Positions 1-10,300 of a stretch of 64,000 nt of DNA are shown piece after piece. Position 1 is the stretch's first letter; every line of letters starts with the position of its first letter. The position numbers and the translations under genes were made by a program. The DNA is from Flammeovirga sp. SJP92. Its GTDB lineage: Bacteria; Bacteroidota; Bacteroidia; Cytophagales; Flammeovirgaceae. Under the pieces are notes generated by a model. That model saw only the letters and a list, made by a program, of their open reading frames with translations. It made no database searches and had not been told where the DNA came from. The stretch spans positions 62,001-126,000 of the forward strand of contig NZ_LQAQ01000020.1 of the NCBI RefSeq assembly GCF_001583495.1, in the 5' to 3' direction.

Positions 1-564
1 GAGCAAATCGGGAATTTCTTTATTTCTATTATGCCTATTGAAAATGAAAAAGAGATTATGTCCTCTATTATCAAAACGAAGAAACTTCTTTCACGCTATT
101 TTCTCGGACTGGCAGTACAGATTCTTATTGTTTTTGTAGCTTACCTTGTCTCACTTTTTATCATCGGTGTGAGTAATGCCTTGGTAATTGCTTTCCTTTG
201 TGCCATTCTTAATTTAATCCCTTACGTTGGTCCTCTGATTGGATTGGGATTGATGGGACTGTTGGCAACCACAGAAAATTTAGGAATGGATTTTAAAACT
301 GAATTACTTCCATTACTCGGAAAGATTGGAGTAGCTTATGGTTTGACACAATTCATTGACAATAACTTTTCACAACCTATTATTTTCTCCAAAAGTGTGA
401 ATTCTCATCCCTTAGAAATCTTTATTGTAATCTTCGTATTTGGAACATTGATGGGAATTGTAGGAATGATTTTAGCTGTCCCCATCTACACTGTCATCAA
501 AGTTGTAATGAAAGAATTTTACCCAGAAAACCCCTTTGTGAAAGCTTTAACAGAAGATATTTAA
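1..564 (+). CDS. AI-2E family transporter, C-terminal part (5' end outside window)
   Basis: The frame is open from base 1, so the ATG at 31 is internal and the gene begins before the window. About 187 residues remain. They contain strongly hydrophobic segments, the NLIPYVGPLIG motif typical of the AI-2E/PerM (UPF0118) permease family, a conserved QFIDNNFSQPIIF stretch, and a final hydrophobic GTLMGIVGMILAVPIYT block. Family members are inner-membrane proteins of about 350 aa; some export autoinducer-2 or act as Na+/H+ antiporters, so the substrate is open. It converges on the chitinase gene, with a shared hairpin between them. Confidence 0.85.
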   Translation, partial: EQIGNFFISIMPIENEKEIMSSIIKTKKLLSRYFLGLAVQILIVFVAYLVSLFIIGVSNALVIAFLCAILNLIPYVGPLIGLGLMGLLATTENLGMDFKTELLPLLGKIGVAYGLTQFIDNNFSQPIIFSKSVNSHPLEIFIVIFVFGTLMGIVGMILAVPIYTVIKVVMKEFYPENPFVKALTEDI

Positions 565-618
565 GAGAAAGAAAAGGGAAAAGTAATCAGTTCTAAAGTG
601 CACTTTTCCCTCTTTCTT
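565..618. terminator. bidirectional terminator hairpin
   Basis: The A/G-rich arm 565-583 pairs imperfectly with the C/T-rich arm 602-618 (AAAAGGGAAAAGT against ACTTTTCCC and flanks). It lies between two convergent stop codons, so it can serve both the permease and the chitinase gene. Confidence 0.65.
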
Positions 619-637
619 AGAGCATATTTGAAAAATC

Positions 638-3283
638 TTATTTTATTAACTTCTTCCAAAATTTATGGCCTTCAGAAGACTCTAACAGTAGATAATATAT
701 TCCGTTTTCCATTGTAGAGAAATCAATTGCTAATTGTGATTGCTGATTTTCTCTTGATAGTAGTTTTTGGCCATTTCCATTAAACAAAACTACTTGATAA
801 GTAGTATTTTGCCTTAATTGGATATGAAGTTGACTCACCACTGGATTTGGATAAATTTTGATATCTTCCAATACACTTCTGCCTATTGTGATTTTTCTTG
901 CATTCGATGCATTACATTCGCCGATAGGCTTCCACCAATGATCCGCTGTACCTGGAGTTACATTGTACAAGTTATTGACCACTGATTCATACAGCATTCC
1001 TTGATAACTCACTACATCTCCACTCTGATAAATAGATGGGTACCCTGTATATTCTTCTACTCCATCACAATCTCCTACACTAGCTTTTTCTATTACTGTA
1101 ATGGTCACCGAAACAGAAGCTTGACCACCCTCATTATCCTTCACTGTTGTATTGATTGTATGATTTCCAAATGAAGATGGAGTGAAATCGAATGTAGATT
1201 GATTGAAAGTATTACCATCCACAGTTGATACAATGGAAGTTATTTGACCATCAGTATCATTGGCTATAATGGAAACACTTATTGGAGCCAATACTTGTTG
1301 CTCAATATTCGTATCCACAATAATACTTGCAGTTGGCAACTGGTTTTCTGTTATTTCTTCTTGGAAAAGAATTTGAATATTTTGCGTTGTAGATTGACCT
1401 TTTGAATCCGTTGCAATGGCAGAAAGGATATATTGTCCAAATGCTGTAGGTGTAAAAGTAAATTGTGGTTGCGTGCTGATTTCTTGGTCATCTACTAAAA
1501 TACGCCAAGTAATTAAACCTTTATCATCTGTGCCTTCCACTTGAATACTGACAGCAGAAAGTGAAGTATAAGTGGTGTTATTGGCAGGTGAAATGAAATT
1601 AACAGTCGGTGGATTATCTACTTCTCCACCACCTGAACATGTCCCCAATAATTGCCATGTCGAAGGATCTTGATCAGGTTGATTTCCTGTCGACCACCAC
1701 TTCTGGAAAGTGTAAAGTTGATTGTTATACACCACTCTAATACCATTGGTCTGATAAGTTTTGGTGGCACTCCACTCTTCCACACCAGTACAATCAAAAG
1801 TAAAACCAGGGCAAGTCGCTTTGATTTTCCATACTCCTGCATCTCCAGGAAGATCTGTTTCTTTTGTTTCCCAAGCCGCACTGTACACAATTCCTCCGTA
1901 CACTACTTCTTCTCCACCTGTATACACCTTAGGCTCCCATTCCGTACCACAATTCACTTTAGGATCAATCACATCCACTTCATAATTCAAGGTACTCTGC
2001 TCACCAAAACGGTCTTCAGCCACGATAGTGATTGTTACAATTCCATAAGCTATTGGGGTAAATGAGGCAGTTGTTCCAACAGTTGACAAAATATTTCCAT
2101 TCACTGAAATAGATACATCTGCTATTGCTTGATCTTCTTTATCTAAAACACTTGCTTCAATTGAAATAGCTGAAAATGTTTCCATACGAATTTCATCAGA
2201 TATTGGAGACAATAAGGAGATTCTTGGTCTCTTTGGTGTTGGTTCTGGCTCATTTCCTCCAAATGGACGTTGATTAGCACATCCACAAGCATTACAAGAA
2301 GATTGTCCATCCAAATCCGTTGTAATATTCAGGATGGTAGAGTGACGTTCATAATGACCAATTCGACTTAACACCTTCGCTTTTTCAGTACCTGATCCAC
2401 ATTCCAATCCTCCGTTAATGATATTGACTGTTACTCCGAAACCAGGTAATCTATTATTTTCCAAATCATAAGAAGTAGGTTCCCAATTACCCACCATTAC
2501 ATCATGAGCAGAAGGTTTTGGGTACTGAGGCGTCATCCAAAACCAAATGGCCGTTTGAAAAGCCAATGCCCCATCTTCAATGACTCTTTCAGGATTGGCC
2601 AACAATACATTTTTATTTCCATATAAAAACTGACTCACCTGACCGTAGTTATAATTCCATGAAAGCTGAATGGGTCCTCTACCGTGATACGACTTACCTG
2701 GTACAGCGGGATAATCGGGATGATTTTGCTCCACATAGCCAATCAAATCCGTTTCCGCATAACTTACTTCTTCTCTGAAATACAAACCCCAAGCGTATTT
2801 TCCTCCTGGAGCAGTGGCCCATCCGCCTGTTGTTTCCTGAGAGATATTGGCTAGAAACGCAGACAGTTCTCTACGACGCTGATCTTGCGTTCCTTCAGCC
2901 AAAAACAATGCATAGTCTACTTCCTGTAGAATAATACTTTTTTGTGAATTCCATGAATCATCAAAACCTGCATCCGTTCTGATCACTTTTGTTTCACCGG
3001 TAGTTTTATCTTCTCTTGTAACTTTGTAAAGATTGGTTCCTTCTCTTCTTTCCATATACACCTTGATGTTTTTCATTCTTTCTATCGCCTCTAAAAAACT
3101 GGCATAAGTATAAAAATCATTAGCTGGATTGAATACATATCCGCCATCAGGTGCAGATTCTGTACCGAACCGATAGGGAAACAGTTCGTTGTACTCTTGT
3201 TCGGTCAGTGGATTTTGTGCATTAGTTACTGAAGGTAGTAATAAAACTAACACACACATTGATAGTGTTGTTATGAACTTCAT
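638..3283 (-). CDS. secreted GH19 chitinase with chitin-binding modules and T9SS sorting domain
   Basis: The 881-aa protein hydrolyses chitin outside the cell. A signal peptide (1-22) is followed by a GH19 catalytic domain (about 110-320) with QETTGG (E150), GLYFREE (E171/E172) and GRGPIQLSWNYNYG; two acidic residues at these sites act as acid and base in the family. The rest is modular: Ig/PKD-like domains near 350-440, 555-645 and 650-735, and three short aromatic CBM5/12-like modules near 445-490, 497-550 and 740-793, each starting with Cys and rich in Trp/Tyr. A T9SS type A sorting domain (IKIYPNPV... ending in KKLIK) occupies about 810-881. GH19 enzymes can also be endolysin-like, but the chitin-binding modules favour chitin. 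Transcription appears monocistronic. Confidence 0.93.
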   Translation of the reverse strand: MKFITTLSMCVLVLLLPSVTNAQNPLTEQEYNELFPYRFGTESAPDGGYVFNPANDFYTYASFLEAIERMKNIKVYMERREGTNLYKVTREDKTTGETKVIRTDAGFDDSWNSQKSIILQEVDYALFLAEGTQDQRRRELSAFLANISQETTGGWATAPGGKYAWGLYFREEVSYAETDLIGYVEQNHPDYPAVPGKSYHGRGPIQLSWNYNYGQVSQFLYGNKNVLLANPERVIEDGALAFQTAIWFWMTPQYPKPSAHDVMVGNWEPTSYDLENNRLPGFGVTVNIINGGLECGSGTEKAKVLSRIGHYERHSTILNITTDLDGQSSCNACGCANQRPFGGNEPEPTPKRPRISLLSPISDEIRMETFSAISIEASVLDKEDQAIADVSISVNGNILSTVGTTASFTPIAYGIVTITIVAEDRFGEQSTLNYEVDVIDPKVNCGTEWEPKVYTGGEEVVYGGIVYSAAWETKETDLPGDAGVWKIKATCPGFTFDCTGVEEWSATKTYQTNGIRVVYNNQLYTFQKWWSTGNQPDQDPSTWQLLGTCSGGGEVDNPPTVNFISPANNTTYTSLSAVSIQVEGTDDKGLITWRILVDDQEISTQPQFTFTPTAFGQYILSAIATDSKGQSTTQNIQILFQEEITENQLPTASIIVDTNIEQQVLAPISVSIIANDTDGQITSIVSTVDGNTFNQSTFDFTPSSFGNHTINTTVKDNEGGQASVSVTITVIEKASVGDCDGVEEYTGYPSIYQSGDVVSYQGMLYESVVNNLYNVTPGTADHWWKPIGECNASNARKITIGRSVLEDIKIYPNPVVSQLHIQLRQNTTYQVVLFNGNGQKLLSRENQQSQLAIDFSTMENGIYYLLLESSEGHKFWKKLIK

Positions 3284-3585
3284 GTGTAGTAGAATAAGTT
3301 GGTTGAAATAGTAGCTTCATTTCAATCGAAGCTTAGCTTGTCACCAAAACTAGAAGGTAAAAAGTGAGTTAAAAAATCAGGAAGGGGTACAATTAAGAGG
3401 TCATTCCTAACGCTTAGTTTTGGTTTCATGGGTACAAAAAAGGGGATATTGAATCGATAAGAAAACTTTTTGAGGGTACACCTAAAAAATCTCAGGGCAA
3501 ATGAGTCGGATTAAATTTTATTTTTTGAGAGGATGTTCCGTGTATCATTTAAAGATACACGAAACATCTTTTTAGTATTTAGAAA
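3284..3585. terminator. intergenic gap with a 15-bp hairpin (3532-3568)
   Basis: This 302-bp gap lies between the start of the chitinase gene and the end of the next minus-strand gene. It holds a hairpin with arms 3532-3546 and 3554-3568 (14 of 15 pairs) and a 7-nt loop, 18 bp past the stop of the 3586-4224 gene. Its T-run is on the plus-strand side, so it is an atypical terminator for the minus-strand gene. The chitinase promoter should also be here, but no clear consensus was seen. Confidence 0.5.
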
Positions 3586-4224
3586 CTACTCATAGCCTCT
3601 TCCAACCAAAGCGATTTCTTTTCCTTCTTCCAAAGACTCAATAAAATCTTCTGCTGACAGCGGTTGACTAAACATTGGGAAGTCGTGCTTTACAGCATTT
3701 TCATGTTCATCCATACTTGTGGCTGCACAGCAATCTGTCAATGTGATCACATTATAGCCTTTTTCATAAGCTGTACGCATCGTTGATTCCACACAGCAAT
3801 TGGTTAAGAAGCCAGCTAATACCACATTTTGAATACCTTTACTTCTCAAGATAAAATCAAGGTTTGTACTGCAAAACGTGTCCAAGCCTTTTTTACCTTC
3901 AATAATGATGTCTTCAGGTTGAGGAGCAATAAAGTCGATCAATTGACTTCCCCATTCTTCTTTCAAAAACGCATTGTTGTCTACCACTCCCTTTAGGATA
4001 CCGTAAGGTGTTTTTGTTAGTTCTCTATAATCACTAGAGAATGAAATTGGAACATAAATGATTTCCGTTCCTTTTTCTCTTGCTGCCTTTATGACTGCTT
4101 CTGTTTTTGTAAGCATGTCAGTTTGATACATTACTTCTTTGACTGCATCATGAAATACGCCTCCTGGAGTTGCAAAGTCGTTTTGGAACTCAATCAGCAC
4201 TACGGCAGTTTGCTTATAATCCAT
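3586..4224 (-). CDS. isochorismatase-like cysteine hydrolase
   Basis: The 212-aa length is normal for the isochorismatase/nicotinamidase superfamily. The Rossmann-like core starts at AVVLIEFQNDF; the usual catalytic Asp is Glu12 here, which occurs in a subgroup of the family. A lysine follows in EGKKGLD (K111 or K112), and the catalytic cysteine lies in TNCCVEST (C144, next to C143). A cis-peptide region precedes it (VVLAGFLTN). No signal peptide is present, so it is cytoplasmic. Relatives hydrolyse C-N or vinyl-ether bonds in nicotinamide, ureido compounds, biuret or isochorismate; the sequence does not decide among these. It stands alone, flanked by hairpins. Confidence 0.85.
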   Translation of the reverse strand: MDYKQTAVVLIEFQNDFATPGGVFHDAVKEVMYQTDMLTKTEAVIKAAREKGTEIIYVPISFSSDYRELTKTPYGILKGVVDNNAFLKEEWGSQLIDFIAPQPEDIIIEGKKGLDTFCSTNLDFILRSKGIQNVVLAGFLTNCCVESTMRTAYEKGYNVITLTDCCAATSMDEHENAVKHDFPMFSQPLSAEDFIESLEEGKEIALVGRGYE

Positions 4225-4330
4225 TATTTAAGAATTAAATAGTTAGTAAAAATTGATTTAGCTATGATATTAAGGTAGTTGATAATGGAGGATTTCACAA
4301 GTTAAATCATTATGAACAATATAAAATGAT

Positions 4331-4372
4331 CAAAAACAAAAAGCCCCCTGCACTTCTACAAGTACAGGGGGC
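4331..4372 (-). terminator. rho-independent terminator of the giant LRR gene
   Basis: Arms 4343-4355 and 4360-4372 form a GC-rich stem (GCCCCCTG against CAGGGGGC, one mismatch) with a 4-nt loop. On the minus strand it is followed by a TTTTTGTTTTT tract (4331-4342). It lies 22 bp past the stop of the upstream gene. Confidence 0.9.
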
Positions 4373-4394
4373 AAGCACTATCTTAATTTATGAA

Positions 4395-7300
4395 TTATTT
4401 TACGATTAGGCGTTTCATGCCTACACCGCTTTCGCTATTCATTCTTAAAATATAAACTCCTGTTTTCAAGTTTGAAATATCTAATTGATGCTGTAAAACA
4501 CCTTGGATACTTTCCACTTTCAATACTTGACCTGAAGCTGAAATCAATGTCAATTCTACCTCTCCTTCAAGCACCGGCAATTGTAAAGTCACCTTGTTTT
4601 TCGCAGGATTCGGGAATAACTTCATAGACTCAGACAAATCATCCTCTAAAGATGTTGGAGGATCTGTAGTATTGTCTTCTGTCACGTTGAAAGTCACGCT
4701 CATTGAGTAAGCTTCATACATTGGGGTAGCTTCAGAAGATAATTCTACTTCATACGCTCCAATACTATTCAAACTTAACGTGTTGCGATCAATTTCGCCA
4801 TCACCAGAAATGATTTTTGCAGTTAATTGTACTCCTTCTTCAGTGATAAACTTCGGCATAGTGTACTCACCTGTTACTTTAAGAGTATCGAAGAAACTTG
4901 TCTCATAACCACTCATTAATAACTTGCTCACTTCAATTACAATTGTTGAATCGAATGATGCATAATCATTATTTCCAGTGTTATAGATTCTCACTTGTAC
5001 TTCACCTGATGCGTCAATTGATAATGTACTATCTGCAAAGTGAGCATTTGGTGTTACTGGTCTTACATTCAATGCAAATCCTTGATCAGTAATATAGTGC
5101 TCTGGAACTTTGTATTCCCCAACAGTTTTAATTACGCTGATAAACTCTTCTTTTTCTAAAGTTTGAATCGCTTTACTAAACACTCTGAAAGTGATACTTT
5201 GTGAGAAGGCTTCATACATAGATGTTGCTTCTGCTGAAAGTACAACTTCATATACTCCAACATTATGTACTGTCAAAGTATTTCCTTCGATTGCTACATT
5301 ATTTGAATTAATGCTAGGTGTTAATACCACATTCTCACTTGTTACAAAATCAGGTAAAGTATAAGTTCCTGGCTTCGTTACGCTTTCGAAGAAGTCTGTT
5401 TCATACGCTTCAAGTGATAACTTGCTTGCTTCAAAAGTAAATGTTGAATCAAATGCCAAGTACGTTCCATTTCCTGCATTAGAAACTTTTAATTGTACTT
5501 CTCCTGAAGCATTGATGTTTAGTGTTCCATCAGCTACTGTCGCATTTTCAGAAACGGCTTCAACAGTCAATAATACACCTTGATCAGAACTGTAGTTTTC
5601 TGGAATTGTGTATTGACCTACAGTAGAAATAGTACTGATCAGTGCTTCGTCTACCAATGTTTGCGCTGCTTTTTCTGAAACCGTGAAAGTGAATGTTTTT
5701 GAGAAAGCTTCATACATTGGCGTAGCTGGAGTTGAAAGCATTATCTCAAACGTACCTGTTGCGTTAATCATTAAGGAATCACCTACAATCTCAGCATTTC
5801 CAGATACAACACTTGCTGATAAATCAAGCTGATCATCTACAGTGAATTTAGGCATTGTGTAAACTCCTGTCGCTGTTACGCCATCAAAGAAATCTGTATT
5901 ATAAGTATCAATAGATAATTTGCTAACATTAAATGTCATTACAGTATCTACTGCATGGTACAATGGATCACCGGTATTGTAAACTCTTAATTTCACTTCT
6001 CCAGATGCATTAATATAAAGCGTTTTAGAAGCTACAGAAGAATTACTTGATACTGGTTCAATATAAAGCGTATAACCTTGATCTGATTTGAAGTTTGAAG
6101 GAATTGGATATTTACCTACCGTTGTGATATTACTTACAAAATCTTCCTTCAAAATAGTCTGTAATTTCTTATCAGGAATTACGAAAGTAAATGTTTTAGA
6201 GAAAGCTTTAACCATAGCTGTTTCTTCGGTGTAAAGTTCCACCACGTACTCTCCTACATCATTAATTTTTAGCATATTGCCATCAATTCTTCCGCTACCA
6301 GAAATAAATCTTGCTGTCAGGATTGCTCCCTTTTCTGCCTTGAACTCCGGCAAGAAATAATTTCCTGTCAGTTTAAGATTGTCAAAGAAGTCAGTTTCAT
6401 AAGATGCAATTTCTAACTTTTCTACCTCAAAAGTTACGGTAGTATCAAAAGCATAATAGTTATTGTCCCCTTCGTTAGTCACTCTTAAAGTTACCTCTCC
6501 TGAAGCATTGACTAATAGTGTATCTTCAGTGATAATAACATTTTGAGAAACGGCTTCTATGGTAGATAAAAGGCCTTGATCAGTACTGTAGTCTTCTGGA
6601 ATTAAATACTCACCAGCAGTATTGATATTACTGATGAACTCATCTTCCAAAATAGATTGATAAGGAGTTGTAATAGAGACAGTGATAACAGTATCTAAAT
6701 CATAGTAATAAAGCTGATCTCCTATATTTGTTAAATGTAAACGTAGATCACCTGGTGAATTTACCGTAATTTTATTATCAGCTGAAATTGTCGCATCTCC
6801 TGATTCAACTTCTATATCAAAAGCATATCCCTGATCTGTGAAGAATCTTGTTTCATCGGTTAAATCATAAGTACCTACCACTCTAAAGTTAGAAGTAAAT
6901 TGATCCAATGTCTGATCTTGCACCTTTGTAGTGTCAAATGACCAAAGGAATCCATAATTGTAATAATAAACAGTTTTCCAATTGATTTTTACTGCTTCTC
7001 CTTCTTCCATTCTAAAGTTCAGATGAGACTGAGGTTCTCTCCAAGTAATTTCCTCATCATAATACAACAAATTACCGCCACATTCATCATATACTTTTAC
7101 ATTAGTATATAAAGAAGTTAGCTCTTTTGAAGATAAGGTCACCACAAGATCCTGATCTGCTTCAAAATTATACCATACGTTGTTGTTAGTATCATTGACC
7201 AAAATACTATCTGTTATAACATAAGCTTGATCACAAGCATTCGACGCAAAGAATGGTAGATTACCCCAAGAGATAATATCATCAATCTCAGTGTTGGTAG

Positions 7301-10300
7301 GAATAGTTTTCAGATCAATAGTTCTTACAAATTTCTCACCTTCAGCATTCACTTCCCTCAAGCTGTCCGTTCTACCAATTGCAAAAGAAAAATTAATAGT
7401 ATCTAAATCGGCGTCAAATGTAATTTCATAATGATCTGCTTCTCCACCAATATAGTTCAATCGATATGATGTATTTCTATAATTATGATTATTCATATCT
7501 CCCACAGCATAAATTTCTGTGAGCCAACGAATATTATTTGGAATATTTTTTACAATTAATGTTTTCGTTACTTTTGATGTCAACGTCCATTCAAAAGAAT
7601 TATCATCACCATCATAATGATCAGCCCACTTAATCAATATAGTTTCACCTTTTGCTATATTATATTCAAGTGCCCCATCATAATCATAGGCATAATCAAT
7701 TACATTACCGCCACAAACATCATATAGGAAAACTTTATAAAGCTGTGAATTATCGTATACATCAAAAGTAAGCTCCATATCTTCGATAGCTGTAAATGTA
7801 TACCAATTATCACCCATTCCCTTCAAATAATCTCCATCTTCAGTTATTTCAAGGGCAGTATCGCAAGTATTTTCAGGTGAGGGAATTGTATTCCAAGCAA
7901 TAATTGGCTCTAATGATCTTGTATCATTGTTAGTATCTACATTTCTTGAAATAAATTGACCTCTGCCATCTACCTCAGAAAAAGCTTCAAGTCCATTAAG
8001 TTCAAAATTGAACTCATGCTCACCAAGCCTTTCAGATAAAATCAATTCATAAAAACCTGTCTCTTCATTTTTTAGTAATGGATATCCATCTCCTTCATAA
8101 TCATTAAAGGTTCCAACAGCATTAATTTTAGCTCCTTCAGGGGTATTTCTTGGTATTGATTTTACTATATAAGTATAAAGCTGTTCTGTAGAAATATTAA
8201 ACTTGAAAGCATAATCTCCAATTGAATTATAATCCTCTAACTTTATATAAACCTCCTGATCTCTTTCTAATTCAACTGTACCATATAATGACCAATTCGA
8301 AGATCTAGATGAAGATAAAATTAATTCTCCTCCACAATCATCATAAATTTTGAATCTTGTTCCTACTCTAGAGTCTGATAATCTAATTGTCATTTTCATC
8401 CTAGTATCTGCCTTAAATCTGTACCACATAGATGAAGTTTCTACTAAATACGTTGAATCCGCTATTGCTTCAATACTCTCTTCACACACGTTAGGTAAGG
8501 CAGGAACATGATTCCATGCTAGGATATCATCTATTGTCAATTGTCCAGTGATTGTTGATAAATCAATTGTTCTTTTAAATAATTCCCCGCTATTATCTAC
8601 TTCAGAAAACTCATTGTATTGTCTTAATGTGAAATAATATTCAAAGGCTCCTAAAGATTTAGGTAATACCAATTCATATTTCATTGTAGATTCATTCAAT
8701 TCTAAAGGATATGATCGATTACCTTTCGAGTTATTTGTTAATCCTCCAACAGTATATATTCTATTTCCTTCAGGTGTATCACTTGGAATATTCTCAACAA
8801 TTAAAGTGACTAATTCTCCTCTTTCATTAAATGAATTGGAATATAAAGAAAGATTTGGCCAATCAGAATTTCTAATTTCACATCTAAAATTAGCATTGAT
8901 ATTTTCATCATAATTATAAGTATATGATGATGAAGTAGCTCCATTAATTTCCACATTATTTCTATACCAAGTATATATATTACCCTCAGAAACATCTGAA
9001 TTACTTAACGTTGTTGTTCCTTTATCAGGATCTTGAATCATAACTAAATCATATGTTCTTTGTGGAGAATAATCAATTCCATTAATATCATTCAAAATGG
9101 TACTTTGGTGAATTAAATCCTCGAATGATAAGTTATTGTTATCAAAATAAAAGTTATACAAGTTTGGCAATTCTTCTATGACAGAAGGTAAATGCTCAAA
9201 TTGACAATGTTCAATATAAAGGTATCTTAAATTTGTACAATTACTTAATTCTGCTGGTAATTCAGAAATATCTGTATAACCTAAATCTAAAGTTGATAAT
9301 TGGGTCAAATTCCCAAAGGCAGAAGGAATAGTTAAAAGTGAATTTTTTTCTAATCTTAATTCAACTAAGTTTGACAAATTTCCTATTTCAGAGGGAATTG
9401 AAGAAATTAAATTATTAGATAAATCTAATACTTCTAGTGATGTAATTTCATTGACTATACTTGGATAAAAGGTAAATCTATTACCATCTAGATGTAGATT
9501 TGATAATTTGGTTAAACTACTTATTCCGCTTGGAATTTTTTGAATTTGGTTATTACTCAAATCTATAAATTGAAGTTCTGATAACTTCAAAAGTTCCTCA
9601 GGAAATTTAGTTAATTCACATCCAGAAAATACAATTGTTTCGAGTGTTGTAAGATCATTAACAACTCCTAATGAAGAAGTGATACCAGAATTATCATAAA
9701 AGTATAGTTCCTTTAAATTTGATAAATTACTTAAAGATGCTGGTAAACCTTTAACATTACAGCTACTAAAGTATATTTTATTTAAATCACTCAAATATTT
9801 AAATTCTGTAGCTAGATCTCCATTGATTTTATTGTTCGAAAATTGAATCTTAGTAACAGTGTAATAGTCATTACCTAGAATGTCCACTCTACTTTCAGTA
9901 GTTACACCGGACCAAGTACCTACTGATTTGCTTTTTGATAGCCAATTCGACCTATTCGCCCAATTTTTTCCATTATTCTTTTTGTAAAAAGCTTCTAATG
10001 CCATGAATTGTTGGAATGGCACATTATTAATATATATATAAACAGGTATCTCAATTGAGCGTCTAGCATACTCTTCTGTCTCAGAAACACTCACTTGTAA
10101 AAGAATACTATCACTAAAAACTAAGTTTTCATTTAAACTTAAAGTATCTTCATACACATTAGCATTTTGTCCACCACTTAAGAAAGTATAAGTTAATTCA
10201 GCTGTTGAATTTGTCGCTCCTTCAATTTCAATTTTATCGCCTGGATCACCTAAAAAGGCAATAGGGAAACCTTCCAAGGACGGTCTTTTTTTACCAGTTG

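Noticed and set aside
1618-2065. Open frames on both strands inside the chitinase gene
   Set aside because: They overlap a well-supported GH19 gene with clear domains and carry no motif or plausible start context of their own.
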